Source: Pseudoalteromonas sp. XMcav2-N
GTDB lineage: Bacteria > Pseudomonadota > Gammaproteobacteria > Enterobacterales > Alteromonadaceae
Assembly: GCF_024124545.1 (NCBI RefSeq)
Contig: NZ_JAMXSF010000018.1
Location: forward strand, 80,639-144,638
Reading direction: 5' to 3'
DNA length: 64,000 nucleotides
Under the pieces are notes generated by a model, which was not told the DNA's origin, ran no database searches, and saw only the letters and a program-made list of their open reading frames with translations. The position numbers and the translations under genes were made by a program. Of the stretch, positions 1-9,128 are shown in pieces (the first letter of the stretch is position 1; each line of letters opens with the position of its first letter).

Positions 1-443
1 TTATGAGCAGAGCTGAGCAGCAGGCCCGAGTAACACACGACCACGATATTGCGGTTAACGCTGCCAGGTGTATTGCTCTGGCCACTCATGCGGGCTTATA
101 TAAAAAGGCAACTCTGAATACTTTGCCAGATTATCTTACTGATTTCGGTTGTGTGTTTGATGCTCACTGGGAAGGGCCTGTGCGCGCTATTTCAGAGGAT
201 ACGCTGAGCGCGGTTTTGATGGTGCTGAGCCAGTCGCACAGTTTGAGTGACATACTCGAACTATCAGTAAACTTAGGCGGCGACACAGACAGTGTAGCGG
301 CAATCAGTTGTGGTATAGCAAGTTGCTATGACGAGGTCGAAAAAGATCTGCCTCAGATATTAATTGCTCAGTTTGATCATCCCCATTACGGCCTGGAGTA
401 TTTGGCCAATATTGATTTACGTCTTGAAGACTTGAAGCGATGA
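1..443 (+). CDS. ADP-ribosylglycohydrolase family protein, C-terminal part
   Basis: The gene is cut by the window start; about 146 codons are visible. Members of this family remove ADP-ribose from proteins or small molecules using two Mg ions. The visible part has a THDHDIAVNAA segment, which fits the family's conserved TH...A helix. It also has GGDTDS (residues 92-97 of the visible part), whose aspartates bind metal. The substrate cannot be told from the fragment. An internal ATG at base 3 is unlikely to be the true start because the family's N-terminal metal-binding half is missing. Confidence 0.85.
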   Translation, partial: MSRAEQQARVTHDHDIAVNAARCIALATHAGLYKKATLNTLPDYLTDFGCVFDAHWEGPVRAISEDTLSAVLMVLSQSHSLSDILELSVNLGGDTDSVAAISCGIASCYDEVEKDLPQILIAQFDHPHYGLEYLANIDLRLEDLKR

Positions 444-753
444 GTTTAATGGAGTAGAAGAAAAATAACATCGCCTTTCTGGCTAATGGGTTGTATTGAG
501 AGGGAACATAGTATAAGGCTGTTTCATTTTGAATCAGTTTCTCTTTTCTGAAGCGACACTTCCGTCACATACCAGCGCTGATGGGATTACAACATGACAA
601 ATCGATTTGTTCGACAGTATCCTACAAGGATATAGAGAACCCACATCAGGTGATCTGTCATTAGCATTATGGAATAAAACCTTGCTCTATCTTGTTATTA
701 TATCCAGCCAATTTTTAGCAGGCGGTGTTTAGCCCTATGAAATACAGTTTCTC
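444..753. other. Intergenic region, no gene seen
   Basis: About 310 bases between the ADP-ribosylglycohydrolase and the convergent solute-binding protein. I see no convincing ORF, RNA gene or strong terminator here. Confidence 0.5.
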
Positions 754-1473
754 CTACTCAAAAAGCGCCTTTCGATATAAGGGCGTATCAATCAGTTGCT
801 GGTAGGCGATGCGAAGCCGAGCTACCAGCTCCGGATCCGTGGCTAAGCTGACAGCCAAATATCCCCTGATACTAAGCGGTTCAATATCCAGCACATAGCG
901 AAAGTGGTTGTCTGGTAAATTCATTGCCTGCGCTATGGCGCTGATATAGCGTGGGTCGTCCACCACCAGATCGACTTTATTGGCCGCCAGTAAGTGGTAG
1001 GACTGTTGAATATCTGCGGTCTCTATGAATTCAAACCCCAGAGTCTGCAATACCTGGGCAGCCACGTCCTCTCTTTGTACGGCAAGCCGATATTGTTTAG
1101 CGTCCATCAGCGACTCGATGTGGATTTTCTGAGGAGGCTGATTCGTTACAAAGCCGAGGTTAAACAGCGCCACGGGGCCAATCCAGTGAAACAACGCTTC
1201 TCGCTGTGGGGTTTTTGCCATGCTGTAGATTAGGGTGTTGGGCTTATCTTTTGCAGTATTCAAAGCGCGCGCCCAGGGGTACATGTAAAAATCGCCCTCC
1301 AGTGCAGCCGTGTCCAGAATGGCTTTAACCAGCTCGGTGCTTACACCGTCAACCTGATCGTTGACCCAGGTTTGGTTGGGTGGGGATAACTCCGTGACTA
1401 CGGTGAACTTAGCCCAGCAGTGAAAGCTACTCAGGAATAGGATTAGCGTCAGGGTAACGACTGTTTTTACCAT
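754..1473 (-). CDS. Periplasmic solute-binding protein (SBP_bac_3 family)
   Basis: Secreted protein of the bacterial extracellular solute-binding family 3 fold, which usually binds amino acids or similar small solutes. A signal peptide is visible (basic start, then a hydrophobic run ending SSFHCWA). The domain has the PWARA...PNTLIYS...TPQRE pattern of the subgroup common in Alteromonadales. No ABC permease or ATPase is next to it, so it may be an orphan sensor or binding protein. I prefer the ATG at 1473 over the one at 1482: the AAAAGG upstream is about 10 bases from 1473 but almost touches 1482. A paralogue with the same motif lies at 32007-32798. Confidence 0.8.
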   Translation of the reverse strand: MVKTVVTLTLILFLSSFHCWAKFTVVTELSPPNQTWVNDQVDGVSTELVKAILDTAALEGDFYMYPWARALNTAKDKPNTLIYSMAKTPQREALFHWIGPVALFNLGFVTNQPPQKIHIESLMDAKQYRLAVQREDVAAQVLQTLGFEFIETADIQQSYHLLAANKVDLVVDDPRYISAIAQAMNLPDNHFRYVLDIEPLSIRGYLAVSLATDPELVARLRIAYQQLIDTPLYRKALFE

Positions 1474-1620
1474 CAAAAACATACCTTTTAATCTACATAC
1501 GGATAAAAGTGTAGCAGGGTCAGGTTATCTTGCCCTTATTATTCAAGGTGTCAGATTCAAGATGTCAGCCAGTTTAGTGCTAATTAACCATAAATCTCGT
1601 GAATACCCTCTATATTGCAA

Positions 1621-1685
1621 ATTGTCGACAATCCGGCTCGGATTAGGTTGACGTATACGTAAAGCAGCACTATATTGTCTACAAC
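1621..1685 (+). promoter_or_regulatory. prp operon promoter with two FadR-type operators
   Basis: A sigma70 promoter is visible: TTGACG (1648-1653), 17-base spacer, TATATT (1671-1676). Two palindromes bracket it: ATTGTCGACAAT (1621-1632, perfect) and TTGTCTACAA (1675-1684), which overlaps the -10. Both fit the TNGTNNNACNA form typical of FadR/FCD-type GntR regulators. Their centres are 53 bp apart, about five helical turns. The GntR gene just downstream is the obvious ligand, giving an autoregulated operon. Confidence 0.75.
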
Positions 1686-1714
1686 TTTTAACAAGACCGG
1701 AAGGCAAAGACATA

Positions 1715-2386
1715 ATGAGCTTTATGCATGAAAGTGCCGTAACTGCTTCTGATAAAGCATTTTTCCGGCTTAGAAAAGAGATTGTTGAAGGTGATATTCC
1801 GGCTGGCTCTAAGTTAAGCGAAATGGAATTGTCGACAAAGTATGAGGTAAGCCGAGCGGTTGTTCGTGAGGCAATAAACCGCCTTGAGGCCTGTCATTTG
1901 GTTGAACGTCGTCCGAATGTGGGGGCCAGAGTGGTCTCGCTGAGCGAAGAAGGCCTGATGGAGTTGTATCAGGTGCGCGAAGCCCTCGAAGGCATGGCTG
2001 CACGTCTGGCAGCGCAACACATGCCAGATGAAGAAATTGCTAAACTCAATAGCCTGTTGAACGAGCAGTTCGACGAAGTCAAAGGCGGCGAATCTTATTA
2101 TCAGGAAGCGGGCGACCTGGACTTTCATTACCGCATTATTGTCGGCAGTCAGAATCAGCAGCTTATTGCTATGTTGAGCAATGGTATTTATCACCTGGCG
2201 CGAATGTATCGTGTGCAACTCGGCATGGCCGGGCCACGCGTTACAACGGCCTACGACGAACACAAACACATAGTGCGTGCCATCGCAAATCGGGATGCCG
2301 AGTTGGCAGAAATGCTGATGCGCCGCCATATTCAATATTCTAAAAATAATATTGCCACCAAGTTAACCAAACAGCACCAGTCATAA
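1715..2386 (+). CDS. GntR/FCD-family regulator of the methylcitrate operon (PrpQ-type)
   Basis: Transcription regulator of 223 residues. The N-terminal winged helix-turn-helix covers roughly residues 10-75 (LRKEIVEGDIPAGSKLSE, then SRAVVREAINRLEA). It is followed by an all-helical FCD ligand domain from about residue 85, with metal/ligand histidines in DFHYRIIVGS and the C-terminal MRRHI. It is first in the prp operon, 16 bases before prpB, and probably senses 2-methylcitrate or a related intermediate. GGAAGG 10 bases upstream supports the start. A further exact TTGTCGACAA lies inside its coding sequence (1829-1838). Confidence 0.88.
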   Translation: MSFMHESAVTASDKAFFRLRKEIVEGDIPAGSKLSEMELSTKYEVSRAVVREAINRLEACHLVERRPNVGARVVSLSEEGLMELYQVREALEGMAARLAAQHMPDEEIAKLNSLLNEQFDEVKGGESYYQEAGDLDFHYRIIVGSQNQQLIAMLSNGIYHLARMYRVQLGMAGPRVTTAYDEHKHIVRAIANRDAELAEMLMRRHIQYSKNNIATKLTKQHQS

Positions 2387-2402
2387 TCGGGGAGACACAC
2401 TT

Positions 2403-3296
2403 ATGAGTACAGGGATCATCAGCGCAGGTAAGAGATTTCGTGACGCGCTAAAAGCCAATCAGCCACTACAGATCGTGGGTACCATCAATGCCTACAGCGC
2501 CATTATGGCGAAAAAAATCGGTCACCAGGCTATCTATCTGTCTGGCGGCGGTGTTGCGAATGCCTCTTATGGTTTACCGGACTTGGGCATTACTTCTTTG
2601 AACGATGTAATTGCAGATGTTCAGCGTATTACGTCTGCCTGTGACTTGCCTCTGATGGTCGATATCGACACGGGCTGGGGCGGTGCATTTAACATTGCTA
2701 AAACTATCCAGGAAATGCAAAAAGCGGGTGCCGCTGCCGTGCATATGGAAGATCAGGTTGCGCAAAAGCGCTGTGGTCACCGTCCTAACAAAGAGATTGT
2801 ATCGACAGACGAAATGGTTGACCGCATCAAAGCGGCTGTAGATGCGCGTACTGATCCAGACTTCTTCATTATGGCTCGTACCGACGCGTTCGCGCAGGAA
2901 GGTCTCAAAGCAGCTATTGAGCGTGCAAAAGCCTATGTTGCAGCCGGTGCAGACGGTATTTTCGCAGAAGCTGTGCAGACAGAAGAACATTATCGTGCAT
3001 TTGCCGAAGCGCTGGATGTGCCTATTCTGGCGAATATCACCGAGTTCGGTAAAACAGAGCTGTGGAACAAAAAAGAGTTGGGTGAGTGGGGCGTCGATAT
3101 GGTGCTTTACCCTCTGAGTGCATTCCGGGCAATGAACAAAGCCGCAGAAATGGTGTATCAATCAATTTTAGAAAACGGCGATCAGAAAGCCGTCATCGAT
3201 AGCATGCAAACTCGTATGGACTTGTATGATTATCTTGGCTACCACGAGTATGAGCAAAAGCTCGACGCATTGTTTGCGCAAGGTAAGAACAAATAA
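2403..3296 (+). CDS. prpB: 2-methylisocitrate lyase
   Basis: Cleaves 2-methylisocitrate to pyruvate and succinate, the last step of the methylcitrate cycle for propionate and odd-chain fatty acid use. The 297-residue length is normal for PrpB. The sequence has the isocitrate-lyase superfamily core: the YLSGGGVAN segment, a metal-binding VDIDTGWG, the catalytic-loop motif KRCGH and the following MARTDAF. GGGGAG upstream gives a good ribosome site. Cytoplasmic. Confidence 0.96.
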   Translation: MSTGIISAGKRFRDALKANQPLQIVGTINAYSAIMAKKIGHQAIYLSGGGVANASYGLPDLGITSLNDVIADVQRITSACDLPLMVDIDTGWGGAFNIAKTIQEMQKAGAAAVHMEDQVAQKRCGHRPNKEIVSTDEMVDRIKAAVDARTDPDFFIMARTDAFAQEGLKAAIERAKAYVAAGADGIFAEAVQTEEHYRAFAEALDVPILANITEFGKTELWNKKELGEWGVDMVLYPLSAFRAMNKAAEMVYQSILENGDQKAVIDSMQTRMDLYDYLGYHEYEQKLDALFAQGKNK

Positions 3297-3316
3297 ACAG
3301 TTTAAAGGATAAAGAT

Positions 3317-3340
3317 AAAGCCGCGTTCCTGCGGCTTTTA
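3317..3340 (+). terminator. Hairpin with short U tract between prpB and prpC
   Basis: AAAGCCGC (3317-3324), loop GTTCCT, GCGGCTTTT (3331-3339). It looks like a weak rho-independent terminator inside the operon. It could lower expression of prpC and beyond relative to prpB, or protect the prpB 3' end. Confidence 0.6.
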
Positions 3341-3384
3341 TCACAATGAAATTAACCAGCAGGTAAAATTCAGGAGACAACAAA

Positions 3385-4506
3385 ATGGCTAAAGTATTAA
3401 GCGGTGCAGGCCTTCGCGGTCAGGTTGCAGGTAAAACGGCACTTTCAACAGTCGGTGTATCGGGCTCAGGTCTGACTTATCGTGGATACGACGTAAAAGA
3501 CCTGGCTGAACACTGTCAGTTTGAGGAAGTCGCATATCTGATCCTAAAAGGTAAATTGCCTAACCAGCAGGAGCTGGACAGCTACAAGGCACTGCTAAAA
3601 TCTCAGCGCGGCCTGCCACAGGCACTAAAAGAGGTGTTGGAGCGCATTCCGGCCGATGCACACCCAATGGACGTATTACGCACCGGTTGTTCTATGCTGG
3701 GTAATCTCGAAGGTGAGCACGACTTTGAACAACAGCAGGCCATCACAGATCGTATGCTGGCGTGTTTCCCAAGCATCATCTGTTACTGGTATCGCTTTAG
3801 CCATGATGGTGTACGTGTTGATGTTGAAACCGATGACGATTCAATCGGCGCACACTTCCTGCACATGTTGCATGGTGAAAAGCCAAGCGAGTTGCATGAG
3901 CGTGTAATGCACGTTTCACTTATTCTGTATGCTGAGCATGAGTTTAACGCCTCTACCTTCACTGCACGTGTGTGTGCTTCTACGCTGTCTGACATGCATT
4001 CATGTATCACAGGTGCCATCGGCTCGCTGCGTGGTCCTCTGCACGGTGGTGCCAATGAAGCGGCCATGGAAATGATTGAGCGTTTTGAGTCGGCCGATCA
4101 TGCTGAGCAGGAAATGATGGGCATGCTGGAGCGCAAAGAAAAGATCATGGGCTTTGGTCACGCAATCTACTCTGAGTCTGATCCGCGTAACGAAATCATC
4201 AAAGGCTGGTCTGAAAAGCTGGCTGCTGATGTGGGTGATACCGTACTTTATCCGGTTTCTGTGCGTTGCGAAGCGGTTATGTGGCGCGAGAAGAAGCTGT
4301 TCTGTAATGCAGATTTCTTCCACGCATCGGCTTATCACTTTATGAAGATCCCAACTAAGCTGTTCACGCCTATCTTCGTGATGTCGCGTTTGACTGGTTG
4401 GGCAGGTCACGTGATGGAGCAAAGAGCAGACAACCGTATCATCCGTCCGTCAGCGGAATATACAGGCGAGGAACTGCGTCCGGTTCCTGCTATGTCTGAG
4501 CGTTAA
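3385..4506 (+). CDS. prpC: 2-methylcitrate synthase
   Basis: Condenses propionyl-CoA with oxaloacetate to 2-methylcitrate. Its 373 residues match the short (type II) citrate-synthase family used in this pathway. The catalytic motifs are visible: GPLHGGANEAAM and GFGHAIYSESDPRN for the active-site histidines and the CoA region. CAGGAG precedes the ATG. It lies in the prp operon downstream of prpB, after a small hairpin. Confidence 0.96.
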   Translation: MAKVLSGAGLRGQVAGKTALSTVGVSGSGLTYRGYDVKDLAEHCQFEEVAYLILKGKLPNQQELDSYKALLKSQRGLPQALKEVLERIPADAHPMDVLRTGCSMLGNLEGEHDFEQQQAITDRMLACFPSIICYWYRFSHDGVRVDVETDDDSIGAHFLHMLHGEKPSELHERVMHVSLILYAEHEFNASTFTARVCASTLSDMHSCITGAIGSLRGPLHGGANEAAMEMIERFESADHAEQEMMGMLERKEKIMGFGHAIYSESDPRNEIIKGWSEKLAADVGDTVLYPVSVRCEAVMWREKKLFCNADFFHASAYHFMKIPTKLFTPIFVMSRLTGWAGHVMEQRADNRIIRPSAEYTGEELRPVPAMSER

Positions 4507-4603
4507 TACCTGAACGTCCACAACGTCACTGTATGGCACAGATCACCGACAATAATGATAAAGATCTGTGCCGTTGAGCCAATGAGCAATCCTGGAAGTA
4601 GTT

Positions 4604-7192
4604 ATGAACAGCCAATTTCGTAAAAAATTACCTGACTCTTCGCTGTGTTATTACGACACGCGCGAAGCGGTCGAAGCCATCAAGCCCGGTGCGTATGATG
4701 GCTTACCTTATACCTCTAAAGTCCTGGCAGAAAACCTGGTGCGCCGCGCCGAGCCTGAAAAACTCTACGATTATCTGAGCCAAATTATCGAGCGTCGTCG
4801 CGACTTAGATTTCCCCTGGTTTCCGGCACGTGTGGTCTGTCATGATATTTTAGGCCAGACGGCGCTGGTAGACCTTGCCGGTTTGCGTGATGCCATTGCC
4901 GAAAAAGGCGGTGATCCTGCCAAAGTAAACCCGGTGGTGCCAACTCAGCTGATCGTTGATCACAGCCTGGCAGTAGAGCACGCCGGTTATGAAGAAAACG
5001 CCTTTGAGAAAAACCGGGCGATTGAAGACCGCCGTAACGACGACCGCTTCCACTTTATTAACTGGACCAAAACAGCGTTTAAAAACGTTGATGTGATCCC
5101 GCCGGGCAATGGTATTTTGCACCAGATCAATCTGGAGAAAATGTCGCCGGTTATCCAGGCGCGCGATGGCGTGGCATTCCCGGATACCCTGGTTGGAACC
5201 GACAGCCATACCCCGCATGTTGATGCACTGGGCGTAATTGCTGTGGGTGTAGGGGGTCTTGAAGCGGAAAGCGTGATGCTGGGTCGTGCTTCTTATATGC
5301 GCCTGCCGGATATCGTGGGTGTGGAGCTGGTCGGCAAACGTCAGCCGGGGATCACCGCCACGGACATAGTGCTGGCCATCACGGAATTTTTACGTCAGGA
5401 ACGCGTGGTTTCTTCGTACCTTGAGTTCTTCGGCGAGGGCTGCGAGGGCTTGTCTTTAGGTGACCGGGCAACCATTTCGAACATGACACCTGAGTATGGC
5501 GCCACGGCTGCCATGTTCTATATCGACCAGCAAACCATTGATTATCTCCGCCTGACCGGTCGTGATGACGAGCAAATCAAGCTGGTTGAGCAATATGCCA
5601 AGCACACTGGTTTGTGGGCCGATGCCATGACAGGCGCTCAGTACGAGCGTGTGCTGAAATTTGATTTATCTTCGGTTGGCCGTAACCTGGCCGGTCCGTC
5701 AAACCCGCATCGCCGTGTTGCAACGGCAGACCTGGCCAAGCAAGGCATTGTGGCTGATTATGAGCAGCGTGAGGGCGAAATGCCAGACGGTGCGGTGATC
5801 ATCGCAGCCATTACCAGCTGTACCAACACCAGTAACCCGCGAAACGTGGTGGCAGCCGGTTTGCTGGCACGTAATGCCAACAAACTGGGCCTGAGCCGCA
5901 AGCCGTGGGTAAAAACCTCATTTGCGCCGGGTTCCAAAGCCGTGCGTTCATATATGGAAGAAGCGCAGTTGTTGCCTGAGCTTGAGCAACTGGGCTTTGG
6001 TATCGTGGCATTTGCCTGTACCACCTGTAACGGCATGAGTGGGGCACTGGATCCAAAAATTCAGCAAGAAGTGATCGACCGCGACCTCTATGCCACGGCC
6101 GTCCTATCGGGCAACCGCAACTTTGATGGTCGTATTCACCCTTACGCCAAGCAGGCTTTCCTGGCATCACCGCCTTTGGTTGTGGCATATGCCATTGCCG
6201 GATCAGTACGTTTTGATATCGAAAATGGCGTGCTGGGTCAAGACCAGGCTGGCAACCCGGTCACGTTAAAAGACATCTGGCCAAGCGATGAAGAGATTGA
6301 CGCAGTAATCGCACAGAGCGTGAAACCGGAGCAATTCCGTGCCGTTTACGAACCTATGTTTGACCTGAGCGTTGACTATGGTGAAGACAACGACCCGCTC
6401 TATCAGTGGCGTGAGATGAGTACCTATATCCGCCGTCCGCCATACTGGGAAGGCGCGTTAGCAGGTGAGCGCACCATGAAAGGTATGCGACCATTGGCGA
6501 TTCTGGGTGACAACATCACCACAGATCACTTGTCTCCGTCGAATGCGATTCTTGCCTCCAGTGCCGCCGGTGAGTATCTGGCGAAAATGGGTTTGCCTGA
6601 AGAAGACTTTAACTCGTATGCGACCCACCGTGGCGACCATTTAACGGCGCAACGTGCTACGTTTGCTAACCCTAAACTCCTGAATGAAATGGTGTTGGAA
6701 AATGGTGAAGTGAAGCAGGGCTCTCTGGCGCGTCTTGAGCCAGAAGGCAAAGTCACTCGCATGTGGGAAGCCATCGAAACTTATATGGAGCGCAAACAAC
6801 CGCTGATCATCGTAGCCGGTGCGGATTATGGTCAGGGTTCGTCTCGCGACTGGGCAGCCAAAGGGGTGCGTTTAGCCGGTGTAGAAGTCATTGTGGCTGA
6901 AGGCTTTGAGCGTATTCACCGTACCAATCTAATCGGAATGGGCGTGTTACCGCTGGAGTTCCAAAATGGTACAACGCGCAAAACGCTGGAGCTGGATGGT
7001 ACTGAAACCTACGATGTCGAAGGGACACGTACTCCAGGCGCTACACTGAACCTGATTATCCACCGCAGCAATGGCGTTCAGCTTGAAGTGCCTGTGTTGT
7101 GTCGTCTGGACACGGAAGAAGAAGTGTCTATTTACGAAGCCGGTGGCGTGCTACAGCGCTTTGCCAAAGACTTTCTTGAAGCAAACGCTTAA
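4604..7192 (+). CDS. acnD: Fe/S-dependent 2-methylcitrate dehydratase
   Basis: Aconitase-like enzyme of 862 residues that dehydrates 2-methylcitrate, replacing PrpD in organisms carrying the acnD-prpF pair. Cysteines for the 4Fe-4S cluster are in ITSCTNTSNPRN and FACTTCNGMSG. The C-terminal swivel domain has the GSSRDWAAKG motif. Downstream prpF is the expected partner, needed because AcnD yields an isomer that must be converted before hydration. Confidence 0.96.
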   Translation: MNSQFRKKLPDSSLCYYDTREAVEAIKPGAYDGLPYTSKVLAENLVRRAEPEKLYDYLSQIIERRRDLDFPWFPARVVCHDILGQTALVDLAGLRDAIAEKGGDPAKVNPVVPTQLIVDHSLAVEHAGYEENAFEKNRAIEDRRNDDRFHFINWTKTAFKNVDVIPPGNGILHQINLEKMSPVIQARDGVAFPDTLVGTDSHTPHVDALGVIAVGVGGLEAESVMLGRASYMRLPDIVGVELVGKRQPGITATDIVLAITEFLRQERVVSSYLEFFGEGCEGLSLGDRATISNMTPEYGATAAMFYIDQQTIDYLRLTGRDDEQIKLVEQYAKHTGLWADAMTGAQYERVLKFDLSSVGRNLAGPSNPHRRVATADLAKQGIVADYEQREGEMPDGAVIIAAITSCTNTSNPRNVVAAGLLARNANKLGLSRKPWVKTSFAPGSKAVRSYMEEAQLLPELEQLGFGIVAFACTTCNGMSGALDPKIQQEVIDRDLYATAVLSGNRNFDGRIHPYAKQAFLASPPLVVAYAIAGSVRFDIENGVLGQDQAGNPVTLKDIWPSDEEIDAVIAQSVKPEQFRAVYEPMFDLSVDYGEDNDPLYQWREMSTYIRRPPYWEGALAGERTMKGMRPLAILGDNITTDHLSPSNAILASSAAGEYLAKMGLPEEDFNSYATHRGDHLTAQRATFANPKLLNEMVLENGEVKQGSLARLEPEGKVTRMWEAIETYMERKQPLIIVAGADYGQGSSRDWAAKGVRLAGVEVIVAEGFERIHRTNLIGMGVLPLEFQNGTTRKTLELDGTETYDVEGTRTPGATLNLIIHRSNGVQLEVPVLCRLDTEEEVSIYEAGGVLQRFAKDFLEANA

Positions 7193-7203
7193 CCACTACG
7201 TTC

Positions 7204-7267
7204 TTGCTCTGCAGTAAATGCGGAGCCTGTCTGAGCAGAGGGCACCTGTGCGGGTGTCCACTCTGCT
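7204..7267 (+). promoter_or_regulatory. Alternative RNA stems in the acnD-prpF spacer
   Basis: AGCAGAG (7234-7240) pairs with CTCTGCT (7261-7267). The stem is extended by GGCACC (7241-7246) against GGTGTCC, giving a long, slightly bulged hairpin ending about 16 bases before the prpF ATG. An upstream CTCTGC (7207-7212) can instead pair with GCAGAG (7235-7240). There is no U tract, so this is not a standard terminator. It may set mRNA stability or prpF translation. Confidence 0.4.
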
Positions 7268-7283
7268 ATTTAGGATGAAAACT

Positions 7284-8462
7284 ATGACTTTCAAACCTCA
7301 ACTACGTGTGCCGGCGACCTATATGCGCGGTGGCACCTCCAAAGGCGTGTTCTTTAATCTCAGCGATCTGCCCGAGGCGGCACAAGTGCCGGGTGAAGCG
7401 CGCGACAGACTGCTGCTGCGAGTGATTGGCAGCCCGGACCCTTATGCCAAGCAAACCGACGGTATGGGTGGCGCGACCTCCAGCACCAGTAAAACCGTGA
7501 TCCTGTCGAAAAGTGATAAAGCGGACCATGATGTCGACTATTTATTTGGCCAGGTCGCGATAGACAAACCTTTTATCGACTGGAGTGGCAATTGTGGCAA
7601 TCTAACCGCAGCGGTGGGTGCGTTTGCCATTAGCAATGGCCTGGTAGATGCCAGCAGAATACCTGAAAACGGCATTGCCGTAGTACGGATCTGGCAGGCA
7701 AACATTGAGAAAACCATTATCGCTCATGTGCCTATGGCAAATGGTGAAGTGCAGGAATGTGGCGACTTTGAACTTGATGGCGTGACTTTTCCTGCCGCCG
7801 AAGTGGTGGTGGAATTTATAGACCCAGCCGACGGCGATGCTGATATGTTCCCAAGCGGTAATTTGGTAGACCAACTGGAAGTGCCGGATATTGGCACATT
7901 TGATGTGACTATGATCAATGCTGGGATCCCAACCTTGTTTTTCCGTGCTGAAGATCTGGGTTACACCGGTGTGGAGCTGCAAGAAGCGATCAATGGTGAC
8001 GACGCGGCGTTGGCGCGATTTGAGCAGATCCGCGCCTACGGTGCCGTAAAAATGGGTCTGATTGACCACATTGATGAGGCTAAGGTACGTCAGCACACAC
8101 CTAAAATTGCCTTTGTATGCGGACCTAAGGCTTATACTGCCTCCAGTGGCAAAGCCATCTCGCAGCAGGATATTGATCTGTCAGTTCGGGCTCTGTCTAT
8201 GGGCAAGCTTCACCACGCCATGATGGGCACGGCAGCAGTGGCGATTGCTACGGCTGCTGCTATTCCCGGAACGCTGGTGAACCTGGCTGCGGGTGGTGGC
8301 GAGCGCAACAGTGTCACCTTTGGCCATCCTTCAGGGACCCTGAAAGTGGGTGCAGAAGCTGAACTGGCAAATGGCCGCTGGCTGGCAAAAAAAGCGGTGA
8401 TGAGCCGCAGCGCCCGAGTGGTGATGGAGGGACATGTCAGAGTCCCAGAAGAACAAATTTAG
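7284..8462 (+). CDS. prpF: 2-methylaconitate cis-trans isomerase
   Basis: Isomerises the 2-methylaconitate made by AcnD so that aconitase can hydrate it. It belongs to the PrpF/diaminopimelate-epimerase fold. Diagnostic stretches are ATYMRGGTSKGVFF at the N-terminus, WSGNCGNLTAAVG around the first catalytic residue, and GGGERNSVTFGHPSG near the end. I place the start at 7284 because AGGA lies 8 bases upstream and family proteins begin just before PATYMRGG. This gives 392 residues. A longer frame from 7218 would run through the intergenic hairpin. Confidence 0.94.
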   Translation: MTFKPQLRVPATYMRGGTSKGVFFNLSDLPEAAQVPGEARDRLLLRVIGSPDPYAKQTDGMGGATSSTSKTVILSKSDKADHDVDYLFGQVAIDKPFIDWSGNCGNLTAAVGAFAISNGLVDASRIPENGIAVVRIWQANIEKTIIAHVPMANGEVQECGDFELDGVTFPAAEVVVEFIDPADGDADMFPSGNLVDQLEVPDIGTFDVTMINAGIPTLFFRAEDLGYTGVELQEAINGDDAALARFEQIRAYGAVKMGLIDHIDEAKVRQHTPKIAFVCGPKAYTASSGKAISQQDIDLSVRALSMGKLHHAMMGTAAVAIATAAAIPGTLVNLAAGGGERNSVTFGHPSGTLKVGAEAELANGRWLAKKAVMSRSARVVMEGHVRVPEEQI

Positions 8463-8473
8463 TGATGAAAATT

Positions 8474-8502
8474 GGCCCGGTTACTCCGGGCCTTGTTTTT
8501 TA
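8474..8502 (+). terminator. Rho-independent terminator of the prp operon
   Basis: GGCCCGG (8474-8480), loop TTACT, CCGGGCC (8486-8492), then TTGTTTTTT. It is placed directly after prpF. Confidence 0.88.
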
Positions 8503-8515
8503 AGGAACGAAAAAG

Positions 8516-9121
8516 ATGTATGAAGCGTTACTTTCTATTGCGCTGACCACAGCGTTGCTACTTGGCTCGCCGGGTCCCGCACCTCTGGCATTGGCCGCAG
8601 TGGGCGCCAGTTCAGGTGTGCGGCAGGGAGCCCCTTTTCTATCTGGTATCTTACTCGGATTATTAGTGGCAATTATAGCCGCGGCGACGGGCCTGGGTGC
8701 GTTACTATTAAGCTACCCCAGCTTGAGCACCGTGTGTCAGATTGCAGCCATCGCCTATTTATTTTATGTCGCGTATAAAATTGCGACTAATCGCAGTGGA
8801 TTATCTCATGTAGAAGGCGGTGAGGTTGGGTTTCGGGATGGCTTTATTTTGAACCTGCTCAACCCCAAAGCCTACGCAGCTTGTATTGCCATATTTGCTA
8901 ACAACAGTGTGCCCGATACCAGCCCGTTTATCGGCGCTTTACTCGCAGCAATAACGTGCTTTGTCATTGCTATTCTGGTGGATAGTCTGTGGCTGGTACT
9001 TGGCGGTGTGCTGCATCGATTCATAAAAACTCCCGAACAGCTGCGTATTTTACGTTTGTTTTTTGCCTTTTTGTTAACCTCTCTGCTAATTTGGATCACT
9101 ACGACCCAAATTCTTAGCTGA
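8516..9121 (+). CDS. LysE family translocator
   Basis: Inner-membrane exporter of 201 residues with about six hydrophobic segments. The family's LLGSPGPAPLALAA signature is near the N-terminus and NLLNPKAYAACI is in the middle. LysE/RhtB proteins export amino acids; the substrate is not predictable here. The start follows AAGGA about 10 bases upstream and comes right after the prp terminator, so it is probably its own transcription unit, shared with the next gene (spacing about 5 bases). Confidence 0.88.
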   Translation: MYEALLSIALTTALLLGSPGPAPLALAAVGASSGVRQGAPFLSGILLGLLVAIIAAATGLGALLLSYPSLSTVCQIAAIAYLFYVAYKIATNRSGLSHVEGGEVGFRDGFILNLLNPKAYAACIAIFANNSVPDTSPFIGALLAAITCFVIAILVDSLWLVLGGVLHRFIKTPEQLRILRLFFAFLLTSLLIWITTTQILS

Positions 9122-9128
9122 GGGAGTG

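Noticed and set aside
5758..6188. Minus-strand frames inside acnD
   Set aside because: Shadows of a well-supported coding sequence on the other strand.
7218..7283. Upstream extension of prpF to an ATG at 7218
   Set aside because: It runs through the intergenic hairpin, has no ribosome site and is not like PrpF N-termini; the ATG at 7284 has AGGA at the right distance.
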